A stretch of 5,082 nt of DNA from Oscillospiraceae bacterium (GCA_009782665.1 WRIP01000111.1:1-5082); one strand, 5' to 3'. Positions 1 to 5,057 are shown, numbered from the stretch's first letter. A program made the numbers and translations. The notes: a model not told the origin generated them from the sequence alone.

Positions 1-190
1 TGAATATCAGAGATGAAGGAATACGAATACTACAAGAAAAGAGATTATCAGCATAGCCACAAATGCTGTTATGAAATAGTAACAAGAACCGTGGGACACA
101 CGGGGATAGCTCGTTGATTTCAGTTTGTTCTTACTGGAATTGCTGGTAACATTAGTTATCTTGCGCGAGAAGCCCCCTCCTCTATGTACC
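1..190 (+). pseudogene. tnpB: tnpB C-terminal fragment, frameshifted and interrupted
   Basis: Only the 3' end lies in the window. From base 3 the frame reads NIRDEGIRILQEKRLSA and then meets TAG at 54-56; a stretch like AINIRxEGLRIL follows the final zinc-ribbon/RuvC segment in TnpB proteins. The next recognisable TnpB-like piece, TVGHTGI (88-108), is in another frame, continues through TGA at 115-117, and ends REAPSSM next to the right-end hairpin. A frameshift plus stop codons therefore separate parts that are continuous in intact TnpB. TnpB is the RNA-guided nuclease of IS605/IS1341 elements; this copy cannot make one. The overlapping frames of 64 codons (minus) and 85 codons (plus) are by-products of this relic. 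The family call rests on recalled motifs, not on an alignment. Confidence 0.55.
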
Positions 191-210
191 TTTTGGGACA
201 TAGGTGGGGG
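173..210 (+). other. IS605-type right-end hairpin
   Basis: CCCCC at 173-177 pairs with GGGGG at 206-210, and CTATGT pairs with ACATAG closer to the loop. A short irregular section separates these stems, and a small CC/GG pair closes on a TTTT loop. No T-run follows on either strand, so it does not look like an intrinsic terminator. In active IS605-family elements this structure is recognised as single-stranded DNA by the Y1 transposase, and its transcript forms the 3' scaffold of the TnpB guide RNA. Confidence 0.55.
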
Positions 211-272
211 AGTATGTCACGGAATAAGAGAATCTCTTTGTACCTTAAAGACTTGTAGTAAGAGTCAAATCA

Positions 273-1310
273 TTAGACCGCAGGCGGTTGCATTTCTGAA
301 GCGACCTTTTCAAACTCATCACGGACTTGATAGAAGATATCCGCTATATCTGCATCAAACTGCGTGCCTGCATTCTCCATAATGATTTTGGTGGCCTCTT
401 CATGAGAGAACGGTTTTTTATATGGTCTGACCGAAATGAGCGCATCGTAGACATCAGCTATAGCCATTATGCGTCCTAAAAGAGGTATCTCGTCGTGTTG
501 TAGGCGATAGGGGTATCCCTGTCCGTCCCAACGTTCATGATGATAACCAGCAAATAGTTTTGCACTGGTCAAAAACTCCACACTGCCGGTTCGTGAGATA
601 ATCTGATCTATGAACTTCTCACCTTCGATTGTGTGGGTCTTCATGATGGCAAACTCCTGATCATCCAAACGTCCAGGTTTATTGAGAATAGTATCTGAGA
701 TAGCAATCTTCCCTACATCATGTAATCGGGCAGATGAAACAAGAGATTCCATATCCATATCCCTGAGTTCTTCTGCATGTAGATTGTTTTCAATCATAGC
801 TTTCATCAGAATCTCGATGTATATGGCTGTTCGGTCAACATGACCACCGGTACCTTCATCCCTGCTTTCAACCATATCTGCTAGCACATAGATGATTCCG
901 TTCTGCAGATGTTGTAGCTGAGCGGTTCTCTCACGTATGATATCGTCGATGTTTAGATGAGTTCGTACCCGATTGGTGAGTACTGGAGGAGAGAAGGGTT
1001 TTGTGATAAAGTCGACCACCCCGAGTTGAAATCCCTTGACCTCTATCTCGGTGTCGGTCATGCTGGTTAGGAAGATGACCGGTATACCGGCGTGCTCCGA
1101 GTTTTCCTTTAACACAGCTAATGCTTCAAACCCGTCCATGTCCGGCATTTCAATATCCAGAAGAATCAGATCCGGAGGAACTCTGTCTATGAGGGAAAAC
1201 ATTCTCGCTGCCGAAGGTAAGGTCATTACTCGATATTGATCCTTTAGTGCTTCCTTCGCAGTAATTAGATTTGTATCATTGTCATCCACTACATATATGG
1301 TCTTTTGCAT
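273..1310 (-). CDS. Response regulator with HD-GYP domain, predicted cyclic-di-GMP phosphodiesterase
   Basis: The protein has 345 residues from the ATG at 1310. That start has GGGGT (1317-1321) six bases upstream and places the receiver domain directly at the N-terminus; the only upstream alternative is a TTG at 1346. The receiver domain (about 4-120) has acidic residues D9/D10, phosphoacceptor D52 in LLDIEMPDMDG, T82 and K104 in TKPF. A short helical linker (about 121-138) leads to the HD-GYP domain (about 139-340). That domain has ESRDEGTGGH (148-157), HDVGK (197-201), H226, HH (257-258), DGQGYP (262-267) and D286 in ADVYDA. All metal-ligand motifs expected for an active enzyme are present. 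HD-GYP proteins hydrolyse cyclic-di-GMP to pGpG or GMP, lowering levels of this second messenger; here phosphorylation of D52 should control activity. It acts in the cytosol. The layout is RpfG-like. No cognate kinase is adjacent, so the input signal is unknown. Confidence 0.93.
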   Translation of the reverse strand: MQKTIYVVDDNDTNLITAKEALKDQYRVMTLPSAARMFSLIDRVPPDLILLDIEMPDMDGFEALAVLKENSEHAGIPVIFLTSMTDTEIEVKGFQLGVVDFITKPFSPPVLTNRVRTHLNIDDIIRERTAQLQHLQNGIIYVLADMVESRDEGTGGHVDRTAIYIEILMKAMIENNLHAEELRDMDMESLVSSARLHDVGKIAISDTILNKPGRLDDQEFAIMKTHTIEGEKFIDQIISRTGSVEFLTSAKLFAGYHHERWDGQGYPYRLQHDEIPLLGRIMAIADVYDALISVRPYKKPFSHEEATKIIMENAGTQFDADIADIFYQVRDEFEKVASEMQPPAV

Positions 1311-1350
1311 TGCTTTACCCCGATGAACGCATTTTTCTATATACAATAAC

Positions 1351-1379
1351 CTTATATCATCAACCTCGGTATTGGTAAA
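1351..1379 (-). promoter_or_regulatory. Candidate sigma-A promoter for the HD-GYP gene
   Basis: On the minus strand TTTACC (1374-1379) is followed after 17 bases by TATAAG (1351-1356). That is four of six matches to TTGACA and five of six to TATAAT, about 40 bases upstream of the chosen ATG. Other, weaker combinations exist in this AT-rich stretch, so this is only the best-scoring by eye. Confidence 0.35.
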
Positions 1380-1678
1380 ATCATTTTTATACTGACAATA
1401 CTACTCTTAGACACTCTTGAAAACTCTTATAGTTTCTCGCAGTAAATGAAATTATCATACCTTTTCACCTATTAGTTTATAGCTTTAAGCGGTTTTGGTC
1501 AATAGTAATTTTGTGTCTAGGAAATATGATCTAATGCTGGGTTACATATTCTTTTTTTCCTTCCCTAGATATGAGCAAACGACACTATATAACATGAACT
1601 GTACATTATTTGTGGTGCTGATGTAAGCAAATGAAGTGATTATACTTGATTTTACTCTAGATGATTTAGAAAAACAGA
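1380..1678. other. Non-coding stretch between the HD-GYP gene and the tRNA promoter
   Basis: I see no open frame with a ribosome binding site here. The stretch is AT-rich and contains one notable structure, the fold-back at 1516-1569 described separately. The left part would hold upstream promoter DNA of the minus-strand HD-GYP gene. No convincing promoter for a separate transcript was found. Confidence 0.5.
1516..1569 (+). other. Fold-back sequence with T7 tract, terminator-like or possible small-RNA end
   Basis: The outer arms TCTAGGAA (1516-1523) and TTCCCTAGA (1561-1569) are inverted copies with one extra base. Inside, AATATG (1523-1528) pairs with CATATT (1545-1550), and TAA/TTA can close a TGCTGGG loop. 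The inner hairpin is followed by C and seven T's (1552-1558), the form of a plus-strand intrinsic terminator. No gene lies upstream on the plus strand; the neighbouring gene reads the other way. It may end an unannotated RNA or be a chance AT-rich structure. Confidence 0.3.
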
Positions 1679-1706
1679 TTGATTATCATAGAATTTATGC
1701 TAGAAT
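1679..1706 (+). promoter_or_regulatory. Promoter of tRNA-Leu with extended -10
   Basis: TTGATT (1679-1684) and TAGAAT (1701-1706) are separated by 16 bases, with TG one base upstream of the -10 box (extended -10). This would start transcription near 1713, about 17 bases before the mature tRNA 5' end. The -35 box has four of six consensus matches and the -10 box five of six. Confidence 0.5.
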
Positions 1707-1729
1707 ATGCTATAGACAGAACAACACAT

Positions 1730-1816
1730 GCGGCTATGGCGGAACTGGCAGACGCGCTAGATTCAGGTTCTAGTCGGGATTACTCGGTGGAGGTTCAAGT
1801 CCTCTTAGCCGCACCA
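1730..1816 (+). tRNA. tRNA-Leu (anticodon CAG)
   Basis: This 87-base gene folds into a class II tRNA. The acceptor arms GCGGCTA (1730-1736) and TAGCCGC (1806-1812) pair over seven bases, with discriminator A at 1813 and an encoded CCA at 1814-1816. The anticodon stem CTAGA/TCTAG encloses loop TTCAGGT, giving anticodon CAG (1764-1766), which reads CUG leucine codons. A long variable arm (1774-1788) with a four-pair stem and ATTA loop is diagnostic for the Leu/Ser/Tyr class. The T arm GGAGG-TTCAAGT-CCTCT is standard. The A discriminator fits leucine. No second copy of its 3' end is visible in the window, so there is no sign of an integrated element's att sites here. The frame at 1679-1882 runs across the tRNA and is not a gene. 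Confidence 0.96.
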
Positions 1817-1825
1817 AACGTACAT

Positions 1826-1872
1826 AATCCGAATCTTCCTCGAATGGCACAAACCGGGGAAGCGTTCGGATT
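1826..1872 (+). other. Stem-loop just downstream of tRNA-Leu
   Basis: AATCCGAA (1826-1833) pairs with TTCGGATT (1865-1872), and CTTCC (1835-1839) with GGAAG (1858-1862), around an 18-base loop. It starts ten bases after the CCA. Only a weak T-rich sequence follows, so it is a poor terminator by itself. It may protect or help process the pre-tRNA 3' trailer, or terminate partially before the stronger hairpin at 1916-1948. Confidence 0.45.
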
Positions 1873-1915
1873 TATCATATGAGCACATCATATAATACTA
1901 TAGGTTCTGATTTCT

Positions 1916-1948
1916 CTCATATAATGACGAGTATTATGATGAGTTTTT
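1916..1948 (+). terminator. Intrinsic terminator of the tRNA-Leu transcript
   Basis: CTCAT (1916-1920) pairs with ATGAG (1939-1943) and ATAAT (1921-1925) with ATTAT (1933-1937), with one bulged G at 1938 and a seven-base GACGAGT loop. Five T's follow at once (1944-1948). A competing longer fold exists: CATCATATAATACT (1886-1899) can pair with AGTATTATGATG (1930-1941). The stem is AT-rich, so efficiency is uncertain. Confidence 0.5.
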
Positions 1949-2162
1949 GACTATTTCCAACAGTAGTAGTGGGTATATGCTGGATGAGTACTAAGCATAT
2001 GCAAAGCGTTGGAATGTCGATTGCTGAAATCTCATTAAACAAAACGCACAGAGAAAACTTAGCAAATTATGTTTGAACATGGCCACTGTCATAGATTTAT
2101 TGATAAGGACGACTGTTCGGGAGATTGTATCCTAGTTTCAATGGTATGCTATTGTATCTACA
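1949..2162. other. Non-coding stretch with a long fold-back (1955-2014)
   Basis: No credible coding frame is visible. The arms TTCCAAC (1955-1961) and GTTGGAA (2008-2014) are perfect inverted copies. Inside them ATATGC (1975-1980) pairs with GCATAT (1995-2000) around a 14-base loop, with an asymmetric internal loop of 13 and 7 bases. Nothing recognisable is seen from 2015 to 2162. It may be an untranslated RNA structure, a fragment of a small repeat, or chance. Confidence 0.35.
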
Positions 2163-2163
2163 C

Positions 2164-2207
2164 AAAAATGAAGCAGATAAGATGATTTGAGGTAATCCTA
2201 ACTGCTT
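2164..2207 (-). terminator. Candidate terminator of the murA transcript
   Basis: On the minus strand AAGCAG (2202-2207) pairs with CTGCTT (2171-2176), with an inner GATT/AATC pairing, and a TTTTT tract (2164-2168) follows two bases later. It begins about 60 bases after the murA stop codon. An alternative stem AGATAA/TTATCT uses overlapping bases. The loop is large and the stem short, so this is a modest call. Confidence 0.35.
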
Positions 2208-2268
2208 GTTATCTATACGCAATCTTCAACCGTAAAATTTCAATTTGGATGAACTGTCCATATATTCA

Positions 2269-3540
2269 TTATAAGTTACACAACTTAATATCTGCTTTGA
2301 CAGCCTTTAGTTTATCATAAAAATTATCATATCCGCGATATAAATGAGATAATCCGTGTATTCTTGATACTCCTTCACCCATCAGTGCGGCCATAATGAC
2401 TGCTGCCGTCATACGAATATCAAATCCTTCCATTTCAGCACCAGTAAATTTCTGAGGTCCTTTTATCAGAACAGTTCCGTAACTCTGGTTGAAGGATAAC
2501 CCCATCTTCATTACTTCTTGTAGATAGGCAAATCGCTCCTTATATACATTATCTTCAATCACCGATTCACCCTGACAGAGAAAGGCAAATACCGAAGCAA
2601 AAGGCTGTAAATCGGTAGGAAAACCCGGATAGGGTAAAGCGCTCACATAGATATTCGAGTACTCGTTGCTTTGCATGGCATTGATTTCAATCGAGTCGGT
2701 TCCCACTGTGACATTGACTCCGCAATCGCTCAACAGCGATATGACCGAGATAAGATGTGATGGAACAACATTTTTTATGATGACTCTGCCTTTTGTGGCA
2801 GCCGCGTAAAACATCATCGTTCCTGCTTCTAATCGGTCCGGCATAATATCATGTTCAACTCGCTTAAGTTCTTTTGCTGGTATTATCCTAATGACCGGTG
2901 TTCCGGCTCCGCTTATGGATGCCCCCATCTTATTCAACAGTATAGCCATATCTGTAATTTCCGGTTCCATAGCTGCATTATATATTATGGAACTACTCTT
3001 GGCTAAAGAGGCAATAAGCATCGCATTTTCAGTCGCTCCGACACTTGGATATCTCAAAAATACCGTTTGTCCTTCAAAGGGAAATTCCGTTGCGTTGCAT
3101 TTAATGTATCCATCCTCTACTCGGGTATCAATACCAAACTTACTGAAAATATAGAAGTGTATATCTAAAGGGCGATTGCCGATTCTATCACCACCCGGAA
3201 CCGGGACCTCGGCTTTACCATATTTAGATAGCAGCACTCCTAGGAATAGGTTTGATGCCCTTATACGCGATACAAAAGCGGGAGACAGTTTACTGTAGCA
3301 TATATCATTACTTATGACTAACTCATCTCTATTGGTTGTAATGTCAATATTCAATTCATTTAAGATAGCTTTCATCGAGCTGATATCGGAGATTATTGGA
3401 GAGTTTTTTAGTATTCCGGTCCCCTCCCCTATGCAAAGTGCAGGGATAAGAGATAATACCGAATTTTTAGATCCATTGACAGCAATTTCTCCTATTAATG
3501 GTTTTTGTCCTTGTATTTCAAAACACTTCATGCTTTCCAT
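2269..3540 (-). CDS. murA: UDP-N-acetylglucosamine 1-carboxyvinyltransferase (MurA family), Asp variant at the catalytic Cys
   Basis: The protein has 423 residues, the usual MurA length. It transfers enolpyruvate from PEP to UDP-GlcNAc, the first committed step of peptidoglycan synthesis in the cytosol. Family landmarks are in order: NGSKN (K25/N26), RIRAS (R94), PGGDRIGNRPLD (115-126, with R123), VGATEN (167-172), EPEITD (192-197), DRLEAGT (235-241), YPGFPTD (304-310, D310), R376 and RGYD (R402). These match E. coli K22, N23, R91, R120, D305, R371 and R397. The odd residue is D118, where E. coli has catalytic Cys115; from the alternative start M4 it is exactly residue 115. Asp occurs here naturally in Mycobacterium, Chlamydia and Borrelia MurA and gives fosfomycin insensitivity. 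The ATG at 3540 follows TAAGGA with eight intervening bases; M4 (3531) is the alternative. It is fairly divergent and could be a second, accessory MurA. Confidence 0.93.
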   Translation of the reverse strand: MESMKCFEIQGQKPLIGEIAVNGSKNSVLSLIPALCIGEGTGILKNSPIISDISSMKAILNELNIDITTNRDELVISNDICYSKLSPAFVSRIRASNLFLGVLLSKYGKAEVPVPGGDRIGNRPLDIHFYIFSKFGIDTRVEDGYIKCNATEFPFEGQTVFLRYPSVGATENAMLIASLAKSSSIIYNAAMEPEITDMAILLNKMGASISGAGTPVIRIIPAKELKRVEHDIMPDRLEAGTMMFYAAATKGRVIIKNVVPSHLISVISLLSDCGVNVTVGTDSIEINAMQSNEYSNIYVSALPYPGFPTDLQPFASVFAFLCQGESVIEDNVYKERFAYLQEVMKMGLSFNQSYGTVLIKGPQKFTGAEMEGFDIRMTAAVIMAALMGEGVSRIHGLSHLYRGYDNFYDKLKAVKADIKLCNL

Positions 3541-3580
3541 TGATTAAATCCTTACCCACAGTTTTGCTGTATCTATGTAC

Positions 3581-3609
3581 ATTATACTATACTGAATGTT
3601 GATTGTTAA
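3581..3609 (-). promoter_or_regulatory. Near-consensus sigma-A promoter of murA
   Basis: On the minus strand TTAACA (3604-3609) and a perfect TATAAT (3581-3586) are separated by 17 bases. Transcription should start near 3574, giving a leader of about 33 bases that contains the TAAGGA ribosome binding site. This is the strongest promoter in the window by eye. Its -35 box lies partly in the inverted repeat at 3596-3627. Confidence 0.7.
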
Positions 3610-3627
3610 GAATTCATTAATCAACAT
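3596..3627. promoter_or_regulatory. Operator-like inverted repeat over the murA -35 box
   Basis: ATGTTGATT (3596-3604) and AATCAACAT (3619-3627) form a perfect 9-bp inverted repeat with a 14-base spacer, which itself contains GAATTC at its centre. The half-site centres are 23 bases apart, about two helical turns, as expected for a dimeric DNA-binding protein. It covers part of the murA spacer and -35 box and lies just upstream of the candidate promoter of the divergent genes. It is too far upstream to be in the murA leader RNA. The regulator is unknown. Confidence 0.5.
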
Positions 3628-3637
3628 CATCGTTGTT

Positions 3638-3666
3638 TTCATATGATTCTGCTAGATTACTATATA
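3638..3666 (+). promoter_or_regulatory. Candidate promoter for the divergent plus-strand genes
   Basis: TTCATA (3638-3643) and TATATA (3661-3666) are separated by 17 bases; each matches consensus at four of six positions. It would give a leader of about 45 bases before the small frame at 3718 and about 170 bases before the gene at 3845. It is weaker than the murA promoter facing the other way. Confidence 0.3.
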
Positions 3667-3717
3667 GCTGAAGGTTATCATAAGATTAAGTTTAGACACA
3701 TATGAGGTTCTGTTCGA

Positions 3718-3867
3718 ATGAAAAACCAATTCGTGAATAACGTCAGTCTCGACTTTATCGGAAAAACAACTCCGAGTAATGATGAGTTACAATTGTTAGA
3801 CTATCATTTTCCTAATAATCCAACCACTAAAAGGAGGTTTACAGATGGAACCGACAATGGCAGATGA
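3718..3867 (+). CDS. Possible 49-residue small protein or leader peptide upstream of the 108-residue gene
   Basis: An ATG at 3718 opens a 49-codon frame (MKNQFVNNVSLDFIGKTTPS...) ending at TGA 3865-3867. A GAGG sequence (3704-3707) lies ten bases upstream, a weak and distant ribosome binding site. The predicted peptide is hydrophilic, with no signal peptide or membrane segment, and I recognise no family. Its last eight codons overlap the start of the next gene in a different frame, and the AAGGAGG site of that gene lies inside it, an arrangement that could allow translational coupling. It could equally be a chance frame in a long leader. Confidence 0.35.
   Translation: MKNQFVNNVSLDFIGKTTPSNDELQLLDYHFPNNPTTKRRFTDGTDNGR
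3831..3837 (+). promoter_or_regulatory. Strong ribosome binding site for the 108-residue gene
   Basis: AAGGAGG, nearly full complementarity to the 16S rRNA tail, sits seven bases before the ATG at 3845. It fixes that start over the internal ATG at 3857. Confidence 0.85.
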
Positions 3868-4171
3868 TTCTTTCTATGAAGAGATCCGTGAAATGTGTAA
3901 GCAAATCCAATCTCTCCTAAAAATCGGTCTTGTTCCGCTAAAAGAAGAGGTAGACTATGTCATTACTAACCATATAACTGACGAAAAGCGATTAGACAAC
4001 CTGCTAAGCGACTTGGTAGATTTTACTCAGATTAAAAAAGGACTAGTGGTATTCAACCGATTATGTCGTTATACCTTTTCCTTTCTACCTGAGATAACTA
4101 CCTATTACATCAGAGCGTATTATGATATGTATCATCCAGATAATGAAGCATTAGATGAAACCCGACCTTAA
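3845..4171 (+). CDS. Uncharacterised 108-residue protein
   Basis: The start is set by AAGGAGG at 3831-3837. The protein is acidic at its N-terminus and probably helical throughout, with no signal peptide, membrane segment or recognised catalytic motif. Visible blocks are EEVDYVITNHITDEKRLDNLLSDL (split: EEVDYVIT at 35-42, ITDEKRLDNLLSDLVDF at 44-60), then FNRLCRYTF (70-78) and YYIRAYYDMY (86-95). I recall similar short proteins of unknown function in Lachnospiraceae genomes, often on conjugative elements, with an ITDxKRIExLLDxLLDF block followed by LCRYY and YIxAYRxMW; this is from memory and gives no function. It lies between murA (divergent) and the sigma factor (same strand, 184 bases downstream), with a possible hairpin between. 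A role as a partner of the sigma factor is possible but unsupported by any motif. Confidence 0.8.
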   Translation: MEPTMADDSFYEEIREMCKQIQSLLKIGLVPLKEEVDYVITNHITDEKRLDNLLSDLVDFTQIKKGLVVFNRLCRYTFSFLPEITTYYIRAYYDMYHPDNEALDETRP

Positions 4172-4205
4172 AACTTTCAAATGCAACGAATTACGTTGAA
4201 GTTTT
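4170..4205 (+). terminator. Candidate weak terminator after the 108-residue gene
   Basis: AAAACTT (4170-4176) pairs with AAGTTTT (4199-4205), and CAACG (4184-4188) with CGTTG (4194-4198) around an AATTA loop. A seven-base unpaired stretch on the 5' side separates the two stems. The structure begins at the stop codon and ends in TTTT, which belongs to the stem. It could stop or lower transcription into the sigma factor gene. Confidence 0.35.
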
Positions 4206-4355
4206 AAGTAATATCGAAAACATTCGGAATCAGCCTTCATAACACAAAACTATACAAACACACCACAGAGATTTTAGGGTACTTAATCCATAATAGTATT
4301 TCTGCGACTCAGGTAGACATAACAGATTATCAGCTTTGAAAGAGATAGGAGATAC

Positions 4356-5057
4356 ATGATTATGAGCTATTTGTCGGATAATGACATACGTCAATACGGG
4401 AAGATGATATCTATCCTGTCGAATCGCATGATATCGAATAAAGAAATTGCAATGGAAGCAGCTCAGGAGGTATGGGTTGAAGTCATAAAGAGTCTACCGT
4501 CATTCAGGAATGAGAGCAAACTTTCAACTTTCATATATATCATAGCTAAGCGGGTCATATCCAGGTATGCCGCTAAGGAAAGACAGTATTCTTTAGAGTT
4601 TCTACATCAGTATATTACGGGTGAAGACCGAGAACTGCCGGAGGAAATCGGTGATGTTGAGAAAGATATTTGGATAAAAGAAGAATGTGATCGTTGCCTG
4701 ACCGGACTGTTCCATTGTCTTACCGGTGAAGCTAGACTCACATATCTCTTTCGAGATGTCATCGGGCTTGATTACGCCGAGATTGCAGGTATTATGGAAC
4801 AGAATCGTCAGTATATCCGCAAGTCGGTTTCTCGCTCACGCTTGAGACTGAAGAATTTCCTGAATAATGACTGCAGGATATTCAATCCAGGGTCTTCATG
4901 CAGTTGTCGCATGCATCGTCTACTGAACGATATCGATCTTCCACATGAGTATAAACGCATTCGTGAACTCTCAAAAGACATATCTATACTAAAACAAGCC
5001 GAAATGGTTCTACCGTCTAAAAACTATTGGGAAAAATATCTATCGGATTACAACTAA
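4356..5057 (+). CDS. ECF-type sigma-70 family RNA polymerase sigma factor with Cys-containing C-terminal extension
   Basis: The protein has 233 residues. The sigma-2 domain lies at about 5-76, with AAQEVWVEVIKSLPSF (35-50) and the STFIYIIAKRVISRY stretch (57-71), matching region 2.1-2.4 of ECF factors. Sigma-4 lies at about 110-170: a helix-turn-helix with YLFRDVIGLDYAEIAGIM (130-147) and SVSRSRLRLKNFL (157-169). Regions 1.2 and 3 are absent, as in ECF sigmas. Unusual is a tail of about 60 residues from 173: C-R-IFNP-x3-C-x-C (173-184), then mostly helical sequence. It directs RNA polymerase to a specific promoter set in the cytosol. AGGAG (4347-4351) lies four bases before the ATG at 4356 and ten before the ATG at 4362, so the start may be two codons later. 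No anti-sigma gene is recognisable upstream; any downstream gene is outside the window. Its target promoters are not evident. Confidence 0.85.
   Translation: MIMSYLSDNDIRQYGKMISILSNRMISNKEIAMEAAQEVWVEVIKSLPSFRNESKLSTFIYIIAKRVISRYAAKERQYSLEFLHQYITGEDRELPEEIGDVEKDIWIKEECDRCLTGLFHCLTGEARLTYLFRDVIGLDYAEIAGIMEQNRQYIRKSVSRSRLRLKNFLNNDCRIFNPGSSCSCRMHRLLNDIDLPHEYKRIRELSKDISILKQAEMVLPSKNYWEKYLSDYN

Larger units (their letters stand above)
1..220 (+). mobile_element. Right-end remnant of an IS200/IS605-family (tnpB-type) insertion sequence
   Basis: The window starts inside this element, so its left end is not visible. Two features point to the family. First, fragments of a TnpB C-terminus lie in two plus-strand frames. 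Second, they are followed by a subterminal hairpin with a C5 arm (173-177) and a G5 arm (206-210), with GAAG just before it and TCAC (217-220) just after. IS200/IS605 elements lack terminal inverted repeats and carry such hairpins near their ends, and a GAAGCCCCC...GGGGG arrangement downstream of tnpB is typical as I recall it. The boundary at 220 is inferred from the TCAC tetranucleotide. The element lies 52 bases downstream of the HD-GYP gene on the opposite strand. It appears inactive because the tnpB reading frame is broken. Confidence 0.55.

Noticed and set aside
7..201. 64-codon minus-strand frame with a hydrophobic C-terminal segment (possible small membrane protein)
   Set aside because: It has no ribosome binding site (a C-rich run precedes the ATG) and lies antisense to the tnpB relic and right-end hairpin, which explain the sequence better.
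226..238. AAGAG-AAT-CTCTT hairpin downstream of the HD-GYP gene as its terminator
   Set aside because: The stem is only five pairs with a three-base loop and no T-run follows on the minus strand.
125..382. 85-codon plus-strand frame
   Set aside because: It begins in the tnpB relic, crosses the IS boundary and runs antisense into the 3' end of the HD-GYP gene; no ribosome binding site.
1308..1346. Longer HD-GYP protein starting 12 codons upstream at TTG (1346)
   Set aside because: The extra residues precede the first receiver strand, TTG has no good ribosome binding site, and the ATG at 1310 has GGGGT at ideal spacing.
1730..1816. tRNA-Leu as an integration site with att duplication
   Set aside because: No second copy of the tRNA 3' end and no integrase gene is visible in the window.
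1679..1882. 67-codon plus-strand frame
   Set aside because: It spans the whole tRNA-Leu gene and its promoter, so it cannot be a normal protein gene.
4206..4355. A dedicated promoter for the sigma factor gene, including an ECF-type autoregulated one
   Set aside because: Several AT-rich hexamers occur (for example TAGTAT and TAATAG), but none has an acceptable -35 partner, and no GGAAC-like -35 motif with suitable spacing was found.
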